Shown piece by piece: positions 27,006 to 35,418 of a DNA stretch of 63,636 bases. Numbering within the stretch: position 1 is the stretch's first letter; each line of letters starts with the position of its first letter. A model generated the notes under the pieces. That model saw nothing but the letters and a program-made list of their open reading frames with translations. It had not been told where the DNA came from and ran no database searches. Made by a program: the position numbers and the translations under genes. Where the stretch lies: positions 1 through 63,636 of the IMG/VR virus record IMGVR_UViG_3300027370_000004; one strand, written 5' to 3'. The DNA is from a virus.

Positions 27006-27212
27006 GCAGTCTCCAAAGTTGCAACGATTCGGATTGATGCAAATAGCCTCGGGCGGTTCCGTCAGCCCCAGTTCCCACGGCTCCCTTGTGCTGGTTACAA
27101 AAGCGGCAGTAGCATCTTCGGACAGGTTGGATGTGATTTGCAGAATATAGTCGGCATCCACATGGCACTCAACATCTACGCCGCGAATTTGCTGCAAGTT
27201 AATGATCAGCAT
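27006..27212 (-). other. In-frame upstream open stretch, possible separate or fused gene (69 codons)
   Basis: The ATG at 27212, with GGGAG 9 nt upstream, overlaps the end of the giant tail gene by 14 nt. It reads MLIINLQQIRGVDVECHVDA, DYILQITSNLSEDATAAFVT, STREPWELGLTEPPEAICIN without a stop into the secreted Ig-like gene. Codon use looks coding. Either the Ig-like protein is 242 residues with an internal signal-like segment, or a small gene has lost its stop and become fused. Confidence 0.45.
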
Positions 27213-30200
27213 AAGGTCCGCTCCCACACGGGTTACTGCATGTATATTGATTGTTGGTTTGGGCAGAGTCAATCAAATTCGGAGCGAACCCTAGCGAAGT
27301 GCCATCCGTCGCCTGCCCCGCATTCCCTGCCGCGTAAGTGCTGCCCGACACCAAACTCCAACTGTGCCAGTCGTTCAAAAACGCCGGAATGCTCGAAGTG
27401 CTCATTACGCCCGTAAATCCCGCACATCCCGAAGTTGGACTAGAGCCAGTGCAATTCGCCGTAGGCGTGACGTAGACGTTTGTGGGCGGCGAGATCGTGC
27501 CCGGATATTGCGTGTAGCAGGAAGCTCCAGTGAAGCCCGGACAGGTGATTGCAGAGCGGCCCGTAATCAGTAGATTGTTGAAACTCAGGGTAGAGGGATC
27601 GAATGCCTTTGTTTCTGTTCTGGTGCCTTCGGCATAGACTGAATTGGCTCCGCCATTCACGATAATGGAGTTGGCCAGAGAGAGGCCGCGAGAAAGTGAG
27701 AACGGATTCGTTCCGCCAGACGTAGGGCTGTATGGATCTTGGCCTTGCGTGCCCAAGATATTTGTATTGTGGTTATAGATGACATTTTCAGTCCAGCCTT
27801 GGTTATTTGAGAAGGTGCAGCCTGTCGTGGTCGCTGAGGGCGTTCCTGCGTTGGCATAAACCACTGTGAGGCCCGTAGGGTTGGTTCCTGTGAGCGCCAG
27901 TGGTCCCATTGCCGAAGGGCTGGTATTGAATGTCGCATCGGCACAATTCAGGACGGCTACCGGGTCACCGATGTTTTGATCGCTTTGCGTGAGACCTGCC
28001 GCACTGGTTAGGGTCAATATGGCTATCGTGCCCGTGACATCTCGCGAAGCTGTTGCGGTCCAGGTATTCGTCGCCCCTGCGATTCTGAAACCGTACTGAG
28101 GCCCAGAAGTCCCGACTCCTCCGCAGCCCGGATTGTTTACGCTCACATTCTGCATCAGGTTATTCGAGTAATTGTAGAGTTGCGCCGGAAGCGTGACGCC
28201 GCCACCATTGCCAGAACCTGATGCCGAACGCGAACCTAAGCTCACTCCGTTGCAGGAAGAGCGAATCAGATTATTGGTGATCGTCGTATTGTTCTGCGCT
28301 ACCCAGAAGTTGGAGCCTGTCCCGGAAGAAATGTTATCGGTTTTCCACGAAAGAACGAGTCCGCCTTGAGCGCCAGAGTCGTCTACGTTTTCGTCAATAT
28401 TGCCGTCATGAACGATGCGAGTTCCGACCTTGAATTCATGGGCATTCTTTCTCACATAAGAACCTTGCGTCGGAGCCGTTGCCCCTAACCATGCATAGGG
28501 ATAGGTGTAGCGATTCGCCCGATCTTCGATGTCCGAAACGAGAAAGTTTGTAATCGGAATTGCCGCCGAGTACCCTCCGGCAAAAAGTCCTATGGACTGG
28601 CCTTCTACCCAATTGTGATTAATCTTGATTTGCTGCGCGAGGCCCAGATAAATCCCGTGGCCTTCGGACGCGGGCCTTAACGATTTGTCGATATAGCCAT
28701 ACATGGCCGAGCACTGATTGCAGTTGAAAACAATGTCATTCGGAATGACGTTGGTTCCTACTGCCGGAGGTCCGTCTGCCCAATCGCCATGCACGTAGTA
28801 GTAGCCAAGGTGAATGTGTGTTGGTAATTGCAATACCGCGGTTTCCGTCCCGAGGCCGATCTTCACAATAGCCGAAGGCTGTGCAAGTCCTGCCTGTGGG
28901 CGGGCTTCAAAGTTCAGCAGAGCGAAGTTGTGGGGCGCTACGCCGTTACCATCTGGAGAAGCGGTTGAGATCGCATCGCAGTTCGTGGCCGAGCATTCGA
29001 TAGTCCACAGGGAGGCGATATCATTGTAGGCCGACGTATTGGTATTCGTTCCGTTGGCCAAAGTGAATGCGCCAGAAGAAATTGGCGTTACAGTCTGGCC
29101 TAACTGATAGCTCATGGCCGTGCCAGCGCAGCCTATATTTCTGATTCCGGGTTGAGTCGAGGCGGAGAGGTTATCTTGGATTCCGTGGGAGCACGCTGTT
29201 TGACCAATAGTAAGGGGCGAGGTTGACGTAAGGATAATAAAATTGTTCGAGGAATCGCCCGTCGTCTGCGGTAGGAGCAGGCCCGATGTTGCGGTGAATA
29301 GTCCCGGTGGAATATTGATTGTCGTCCCGCTGCCATTCGCCGTTCTGCACGTTTCCGCATCCGCTATCGCCTGATTCAGACTGCTGAGGCTGTTCGCCGT
29401 GTACGCTCCGTAATGAGTCGTCCCGCATATCCAGTTTCCTCCTGTGAGCGTTGCAGGGAAGTTTATCGTATTTGTCGTCGTGCCCACATACTCTAAATTG
29501 TTTACCCAGTTCTGCGGAAGCGTAATCAGACTTGTTGCGCCGCCAGTGAATGAGAAGGTGAAATTTCCAGAAGTGCACCCTGAGTTCGGGGCGCAGCCCT
29601 GAGTATTCCCGCCTACCATCGTCAAAACAAACGCCTGATTCGCCGAGCCTGCCGAATTCGTCGCCGTGAACTGCAACGTTGTAATGGCCGCTACAGTGGG
29701 ATCGCCGCTCAAGGTCGCAGAGCCGTTCCCGTTATCTACAAACGTCACACCCGAAGGGAGAGTGCCGCCCGTCAATGTGAATGTTGGCGTGGGACTGCCT
29801 GTCGCCGTCACCGCGAAACAATTGATTGACGGGCAATTAGCCGCGAGATTCACCGTAAACGTTGCCAGAGGCGCACTGGTGAAGACCGGAGCAGTCCCTG
29901 TCGAAGCGCCGATATAAGTCTGCTGCGCCGCTTTGTAGGGCGCTTGCCACGTCGCTTGCGGGTAAGAAGTTGGGCAGATTCCAGTGGGCAGCGGATAAGT
30001 AGAATCTTCCGCCAACGCCGTATCGCAGAAGTACTCTTCTACGTTATTTGTATAGGGCTGCATCGCCGGAAGATTTCCGGGATAGCCATTTGGCGCTGGG
30101 AATGCCGGAGGGTTAGTACATGAGGCGTCTGCGGACATTGCTCCTACGGTGCCGCCAGTTGAACACGAGCAAGAGCTTTGTGAACAACTCCCTAGTCCCG

Positions 30201-33200
30201 CCGCATTCCCTCCGATATAACAAGCCCCCGGAGTCGATCCCGGAGTCGAGTCCTGCGAAGTTTGGACTGTGATGACGCCATACTGGCCGTTGGGCATTGG
30301 AGAGTTCCAAACCGTTGTCGCCAGCAAAAGAAAATTTCCGCCGTGGTACAAATCTCCGTTCGGAGGCACGCCACCATTGCACCCAATGCTGAAAAGCCAG
30401 TTCGCTTGCAAAGCGTTGTTATCCGGCCCAACATTGTTGGCGAACATGTAGGTTGCTTCGACGTTGGGATTTGTATTTAGGTTCCCGCGCCCTGCAAATG
30501 AGGTTCCTACGCCGTTGGCGCCCTCGAATTGATATTCAATCTTTTCATAGCTCAGATATTCATTCGCGGACTCGAAGGGACAAGCGATAGTGCAGTCCTG
30601 CGACGACTCCCCGCCTTTGGTCAAGCCCATCCCCAAATAGCCGATGGAGTTGGCATAGTGTAAAGCCATCTGCTGAAACAGGGTGTTTTGCCAAACGCGG
30701 CGGGGAAGCTCCCACGGCACGGGTAACGTCGTCGCAAGTACAGCGGTCGTGGGAGAGTTGGGCGAGTTGATATTGATGGCCATGTCCCCAGACATGGTTC
30801 CCGCTACCGACCCGCCCGCGTCCGAGCCACTAAGGCCCGAAATTGTGACTGTATTTGTGCCTACCCCAGTGACCGTGCAGCCCGAGGCACAGGTGTAGTC
30901 CGAGAATCCGCCCGTGGTGATATTTGTGACAATGGCCGTTCCAGTTGGATAGTAAGGCACCGTATTCGTGGTGAAGGTTGCCGAACCGCCCGAGATCGCG
31001 GAAACCGAAAGAACAGGAAGCGAATTACATTGTGGAACGCTGTAGCTGGCTCCGCAGAAACCATCAAGGGGCGGGGCGTGAAGGCCGGAAGAAGCGGTTA
31101 GAGTCCAGACGGCTGCGTTGACTCCCGTGCCATCGGTACAGGGTGAAGTCCCTTTTCCTCCGGCTGCGTTTGTGAAGCAAGCGGGCTGAGAGGTTCCTGT
31201 CTTGCATTCGATGTCGTGCGTGTCGCCATCACCGCGAGGGTTAGAGCATGTCGTTTGCGTCATACGCCAGTATTGAGCAGATGACGCGATGTAGATGTAA
31301 TCACTCGGCGGATAATAGGCAGAATTCTGCCGAGTCAGAATCGGATTCATCGTCACGCCATCGAGAGCCAGTTTATCCGCCCACGCCTGCGAGAAGATGT
31401 AGGCCGGGACCATAGAATTCCCGCCCCCGCCCCCATTGTAGGAAGACGTGTAGAGAATAATGTTATTTATCCGCCCGTAACTTGCGGTCAGATCGACCAT
31501 TGGATCAAAAGAAGAGAAGTTCATTATGGGGAACGATGAACCTTGATCCATGAAAGTGGCGTTCCCCGCTGTACAGGAACCCACACAACTCGCGGGGAGG
31601 GCATAGGTCGCTCCCGTATCGTACTGGCCCGCCGTGTTGCCGGTAAGAATCGAAAGATAATGAGAGTAGCCGGGAGCACTGGAATTCAGGGGCGCTCCGA
31701 ACGTATTGAGTTGCCGTTTCGGATGAGGGCCGCCCAAACACATTCCATTACATGTACCTAAGCCAGTAATCGTAATGACATTGGGACTTGAGGCCGCGTT
31801 CGATTCGACGCTGATCGTGGCAGACTGTGGCGCAGGATAAGTAGGAGCAAACTTGACCGTGATTTGGCACTGTGCGCCAGCCGCCAAGTTACTCGGACAG
31901 TTATCGCTCGGGATGAATATTCCGGCATTCGTCTCAGCGATTCCAGAAATAACCAGCGTTGACGATCCGCCGTTCGAGAGCGTCACGGCCTGAGTAGCGG
32001 AAGTTGTGCCCGCAAGCTGTGCGGCGAATGTCAAAGTCGTGACTGAAAGATTTGCTTGCGGCAACCCTGAATCGACGCTGAGATACCCGCATCCGGAAGT
32101 TGTGGACGTAAACCCGTTGAGCGCCGCCCCAGTCCCTAAGGCCGTGCCGCCCATCCCGTAGTAACAAAGCATAGCCGCATTGGGATAGACCATCGCATCC
32201 GGGATGAAAGTGCCTGTGCCGCACTGCGAGGATTGAGTGACTTCTGCCCCATCCGCGACTCCTCCAGAACACTGCCCTTCCGTTCCTCCAGTCACATCTG
32301 GCCCGATGTTCGGCCAAGGTATGCCAGCGGGCCACCAAGAGGGCTTGGCTGAGTAAATAAACGACGGAGGCAGGGAAGTAGAGGCTGGAACGGGATTCTC
32401 GTACAGGGCGCTTGGAAGGCCCGTGTAGGGCACTTCTGAAAGTCCTCCGCAATAAGACGGCAAGGTTCCCGATCCGCAGAATCGAGCGGCTTTGCTCACT
32501 ACATCCCAGTTGCCCCAGAACATGCTCGTCGTGTTGACTAAGGCGTCTTGCGTCCCGGTTTCAGGGTAAGCCCCGGAATCGATGACGGAGTTGTAAATCG
32601 AAGTTGCCGTCGAAAGGGATTTGTAGCTCGTATGGTAAGCCGCCGTGCAAGCGACCATCGACCCTGCGGTGCAGGTGCCAAAGATATTGCCAATGGCGTT
32701 ATTGTAGCGAGTTCCCGGATTCAGTCTTAGGGCTATCGTGTTCGAGGAAGTCGGCTGCCCATTGTTCTGCTGATGGCCGTCCCAGCGATTCCTGAATTGA
32801 TTATTGAAGACATGCGTCCCATGGAAGCTGTCGGCATAAAGTCCCGCGCCGATATTGCCCTCTTCTAACGTGTAGAGTTGCACGCCGTGAAATTCATCGC
32901 CCTGACTTAGCCAGTTTGCGGAGGCTCCATAGTACGGGTTGCTGCTAAAGTTGTAAGTGGCTACCGAACCTTCACAATCGGAATTGCAAAAGAAAGCCTC
33001 GGCTGGGAACTGGCCGATATTATTCTCGAACAGATCGTCGGACCCGACGAAAACGGAGTATCCATAATCATCTCCTATGTTGCCAAAGTGGTAGGAGTCT
33101 CTCACTGTGCAGTGATTACAGACGGCAAGCTGAACATGCGCCCAATTTTGCCCGCCACTTACATTTGTGACTGTGCGAACCCCTTTGACCCAGCATCCAG

Positions 33201-34878
33201 TGCAGTTATAGAGCGTGATCGGATAGGCATTCGTACTGGTCACGTCCATAGAGAGGTTTTCGACGCCGAAGTTCTGCACGGGACTTGTGGGCCACCATGC
33301 GCCCGGAGTCTGCGATGTTCTCCAGTTTGGCGCATAAATGCCCGGCGTGATTCCTATCGTGTACGGCCCTGTCCCTGTGATACTGGTTACGTTGACGATT
33401 TGCTGCTGGCCGCGAATCGTGCCCAAGGCGGTACTGCCCCGTTCAAACCCATTCGGCCCAGCACCTTGATAACACGCGGCAGAATGGTCGCCGCCCGTGG
33501 TATTCCCCCCGATCTCACAACCCGCATAGAGATTTCCGGTGTCCGATTGATCGTCGATCTGATCCAGAATGATAGGGTTGCCGACCGCGAGATTCGTCTT
33601 GCTGCTGAGGATGATTGAGGTTGCGGCTTGTGTATAAGTTCCTGAGACACCGTTGGTGCCTGTCCATGTGGCCGTATTCGAGGGCCCTCCCGCATAGTTG
33701 TTATCCACAGGCCCAGCACAGATTTGCGTGTTATTGCAATTACTGGAGCCGGAAGAGCCTGTCGGAACAAGGAAAGTCGATGCCGCGCCCGCGCCACGCA
33801 AAGTCACGTTGCTTTTGCCGATAATCTGACCCGTAGGAGCGAAACTGCCAGCGGGAAGGAGGACGTAGGTATTAGCAGGCGCTGAGACGATTGCGGCGTT
33901 AATGGAAGCTGCCGTTACGGTGCCTCCGGTGACGGTCGCGCAAGCTGTTGTCACGCATTGCGTTCGGGCATCGTTAATGTGAGCTGCTCCCGCCTGAGAA
34001 AAATCGATTGCGCGGGATGGACTGAGTACACTGGCCCAAGCTGTAGAACTTTCGGTGAAAGAGAATTCATCCAAGACTTCGGTTGCCGATCCGCCCGCTG
34101 CGCTCACGTCCAATTGCGTTTGGATGCCGGAGTTGTCTCCTTCTGAGTTCGGGAAGGAAGGCTCGGCTGGGAATCCCGTGTATACCGTGCCATCGACAGT
34201 CAGGGAGTCATAGTACATGCAGGGCTGGCCGGAGCAGTTTGTGCTGCCGATGGGATCTCTGTGCGTGACCCAAACAATCGTGTGCCACACTGCTGCCGTG
34301 GTGAGAATCTGGCACGGTACTGCGGTAGCGACCCACGCCCCTCCGCCTGAGTTCGCCGCTTGATTCCAGATATCCCACTTGCCGTTGCCGAGCGTCGGGG
34401 ATTCGCATTGCGAACCCATCATAAAACGCTGGCCGGAATTGAACTGGAATTGATCTTTCTCCGAGGATTGGATATTAGAAACACTCGGATAGCAAACGTG
34501 GTAAATGCCTATGAAGTGCGAGGCGTAATTCTGGATTCCTCCTTTCCACGGCCACAGTACATTTGTCGTCTGTCCGCTGGACAGTCCAGACTGGCCAACA
34601 AGCGTGACTTGCATGGCCGCACCATCAAGCGATGCACATGTCCCTGAATTATTATTGATGGTCTGCGTCGGGAGCGAGGTAGGAGTTCCGGAGCCTCCAG
34701 CGCACAGACTTCCAGCCGGATTGAGGTTACTGCAAGGCGGATTTTGCCAACCCGTCAAAGTGTCGTCTAAGTTTGTAAAGGTTACCGTTTGCGAGAGACA
34801 AGGAAGGCTTGCAAGACAAAGCAGTTGTGCTAGAATCAGTGGGCGCTTGACTGCCTGACACAGCCGAGCGCCCAACAC
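27199..34878 (-). CDS. Giant multi-domain tail fibre / tailspike-like protein (about 2560 aa)
   Basis: Beta-rich virion or secreted protein. It opens with a signal-like segment (PLILAQLLCLASLPCLS before QTVTFTNL), then a jelly-roll region. A right-handed beta-helix follows (VLLPAGSFAPTGQIIGKSNV; HCTVRDSYHFGNIGDDYGYS), then an SPD-2/Hydin-type repeat (about 32070-31750; QAVTLSNGGSSTLVISGIAE, GAQCQITVKFAP). Further on is an He_PIG Ig domain (about 29910-29600; GTLPSGVTFVDNGNGSATLS) and a second beta-helix (about 29400-28200). No ATG exists at the apparent start; a GTG at 34878 is the nearest. The frame is open to an ATG at 35418 through the antisense of the HNH gene. Two beta-helices suggest fusion of two fibres. 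Confidence 0.8.
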   Translation of the reverse strand: MLGARLCQAVKRPLILAQLLCLASLPCLSQTVTFTNLDDTLTGWQNPPCSNLNPAGSLCAGGSGTPTSLPTQTINNNSGTCASLDGAAMQVTLVGQSGLSSGQTTNVLWPWKGGIQNYASHFIGIYHVCYPSVSNIQSSEKDQFQFNSGQRFMMGSQCESPTLGNGKWDIWNQAANSGGGAWVATAVPCQILTTAAVWHTIVWVTHRDPIGSTNCSGQPCMYYDSLTVDGTVYTGFPAEPSFPNSEGDNSGIQTQLDVSAAGGSATEVLDEFSFTESSTAWASVLSPSRAIDFSQAGAAHINDARTQCVTTACATVTGGTVTAASINAAIVSAPANTYVLLPAGSFAPTGQIIGKSNVTLRGAGAASTFLVPTGSSGSSNCNNTQICAGPVDNNYAGGPSNTATWTGTNGVSGTYTQAATSIILSSKTNLAVGNPIILDQIDDQSDTGNLYAGCEIGGNTTGGDHSAACYQGAGPNGFERGSTALGTIRGQQQIVNVTSITGTGPYTIGITPGIYAPNWRTSQTPGAWWPTSPVQNFGVENLSMDVTSTNAYPITLYNCTGCWVKGVRTVTNVSGGQNWAHVQLAVCNHCTVRDSYHFGNIGDDYGYSVFVGSDDLFENNIGQFPAEAFFCNSDCEGSVATYNFSSNPYYGASANWLSQGDEFHGVQLYTLEEGNIGAGLYADSFHGTHVFNNQFRNRWDGHQQNNGQPTSSNTIALRLNPGTRYNNAIGNIFGTCTAGSMVACTAAYHTSYKSLSTATSIYNSVIDSGAYPETGTQDALVNTTSMFWGNWDVVSKAARFCGSGTLPSYCGGLSEVPYTGLPSALYENPVPASTSLPPSFIYSAKPSWWPAGIPWPNIGPDVTGGTEGQCSGGVADGAEVTQSSQCGTGTFIPDAMVYPNAAMLCYYGMGGTALGTGAALNGFTSTTSGCGYLSVDSGLPQANLSVTTLTFAAQLAGTTSATQAVTLSNGGSSTLVISGIAETNAGIFIPSDNCPSNLAAGAQCQITVKFAPTYPAPQSATISVESNAASSPNVITITGLGTCNGMCLGGPHPKRQLNTFGAPLNSSAPGYSHYLSILTGNTAGQYDTGATYALPASCVGSCTAGNATFMDQGSSFPIMNFSSFDPMVDLTASYGRINNIILYTSSYNGGGGGNSMVPAYIFSQAWADKLALDGVTMNPILTRQNSAYYPPSDYIYIASSAQYWRMTQTTCSNPRGDGDTHDIECKTGTSQPACFTNAAGGKGTSPCTDGTGVNAAVWTLTASSGLHAPPLDGFCGASYSVPQCNSLPVLSVSAISGGSATFTTNTVPYYPTGTAIVTNITTGGFSDYTCASGCTVTGVGTNTVTISGLSGSDAGGSVAGTMSGDMAININSPNSPTTAVLATTLPVPWELPRRVWQNTLFQQMALHYANSIGYLGMGLTKGGESSQDCTIACPFESANEYLSYEKIEYQFEGANGVGTSFAGRGNLNTNPNVEATYMFANNVGPDNNALQANWLFSIGCNGGVPPNGDLYHGGNFLLLATTVWNSPMPNGQYGVITVQTSQDSTPGSTPGACYIGGNAAGLGSCSQSSCSCSTGGTVGAMSADASCTNPPAFPAPNGYPGNLPAMQPYTNNVEEYFCDTALAEDSTYPLPTGICPTSYPQATWQAPYKAAQQTYIGASTGTAPVFTSAPLATFTVNLAANCPSINCFAVTATGSPTPTFTLTGGTLPSGVTFVDNGNGSATLSGDPTVAAITTLQFTATNSAGSANQAFVLTMVGGNTQGCAPNSGCTSGNFTFSFTGGATSLITLPQNWVNNLEYVGTTTNTINFPATLTGGNWICGTTHYGAYTANSLSSLNQAIADAETCRTANGSGTTINIPPGLFTATSGLLLPQTTGDSSNNFIILTSTSPLTIGQTACSHGIQDNLSASTQPGIRNIGCAGTAMSYQLGQTVTPISSGAFTLANGTNTNTSAYNDIASLWTIECSATNCDAISTASPDGNGVAPHNFALLNFEARPQAGLAQPSAIVKIGLGTETAVLQLPTHIHLGYYYVHGDWADGPPAVGTNVIPNDIVFNCNQCSAMYGYIDKSLRPASEGHGIYLGLAQQIKINHNWVEGQSIGLFAGGYSAAIPITNFLVSDIEDRANRYTYPYAWLGATAPTQGSYVRKNAHEFKVGTRIVHDGNIDENVDDSGAQGGLVLSWKTDNISSGTGSNFWVAQNNTTITNNLIRSSCNGVSLGSRSASGSGNGGGVTLPAQLYNYSNNLMQNVSVNNPGCGGVGTSGPQYGFRIAGATNTWTATASRDVTGTIAILTLTSAAGLTQSDQNIGDPVAVLNCADATFNTSPSAMGPLALTGTNPTGLTVVYANAGTPSATTTGCTFSNNQGWTENVIYNHNTNILGTQGQDPYSPTSGGTNPFSLSRGLSLANSIIVNGGANSVYAEGTRTETKAFDPSTLSFNNLLITGRSAITCPGFTGASCYTQYPGTISPPTNVYVTPTANCTGSSPTSGCAGFTGVMSTSSIPAFLNDWHSWSLVSGSTYAAGNAGQATDGTSLGFAPNLIDSAQTNNQYTCSNPCGSGPYADH
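34809..34873 (+). promoter_or_regulatory. Promoter and leader hairpin for the HNH gene
   Basis: TTGCAA (34809-34814), a 16-nt spacer and TAGAAT (34831-34836), with TG in the extended -10 position (TGCTAGAAT, 34828-34836). The leader contains a 7-bp hairpin, GGGCGCT (34841-34847) with AGCGCCC (34867-34873), then GGAG before ATG 34900. Unlike the other plus-strand singletons this transcript has a leader and a ribosome site. Confidence 0.55.
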
Positions 34879-34899
34879 CCTCGCTATGAAGGAGCGAAG

Positions 34900-35370
34900 A
34901 TGACAAAGAAGTCTACCACTAATCCCCGAGACAAGCGACTCCAGTGGTTCCTTAAGGCGCTTGCCGCACATAATTCTGACGAATGTTTGCTCTGGCCGTT
35001 CGCCCGCCGCAAAGCCTATGGCGTGATTTGGTATAAGAACAAGCGATATGGAGTTCACCGTCTGGCCTATTTTTTCACTTATGGCAAGTGGCCAGAGCCA
35101 GAAGGGATGCACGCTTGCGATGTGGCCTTGTGCTTCAATCCGCGCCACATAGAACCGGGTACACGTCTTGAGAATGAGCAACACTCCCGCGAACGAGGCA
35201 AGTATGCTTGTAACGTGAAATTGACAGAAGATCAGGTGCGGCAGATTCGCGCTGAGTATGTCAGAGGGGATCGCCAGCGAGGTTCGCATGGCCTTGCGCG
35301 AAAATACAAGACAAGTCACGGCCAAATAAAGCGAATTGTAACGCGCCGCTGCTGGGCAAATATCACATAG
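34900..35370 (+). CDS. HNH homing endonuclease (156 aa)
   Basis: GGAGCGAAG before ATG. Typical order: CLLWPFARRKAYGVIWYKNK, RYGVHRLAYFFTYGKWPEPE, MHACDVALCFNPRHIEPGTR-LENEQHS (the HNH metal finger with C-x-N-P-x-H), then a C-terminal helix-turn-helix (KLTEDQVRQIRAEYVRGDRQ, GLARKYKTSHGQIKRIVTRR). Complete, so probably active in spreading itself. It lies antisense between two tail genes and separates a small signal-peptide-like start (35418) from the body of the downstream tail gene. Confidence 0.92.
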   Translation: MTKKSTTNPRDKRLQWFLKALAAHNSDECLLWPFARRKAYGVIWYKNKRYGVHRLAYFFTYGKWPEPEGMHACDVALCFNPRHIEPGTRLENEQHSRERGKYACNVKLTEDQVRQIRAEYVRGDRQRGSHGLARKYKTSHGQIKRIVTRRCWANIT

Positions 35371-35418
35371 CCAAAGCCACATCCCAACGAAGGCGAGAGT
35401 GAGAAACCATTTCCGCAT
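35371..35418 (-). other. Signal-peptide-like start displaced from the tail gene
   Basis: The ATG at 35418 overlaps the TAA of the upstream tail gene (TAATG). It reads MRKWFLTLAFVGMWLWL up to the end of the antisense HNH gene. The frame then stays open through the whole HNH antisense and joins the body of the giant tail gene. This may be the original first half of that gene's signal peptide, separated by the HNH insertion. Confidence 0.45.
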
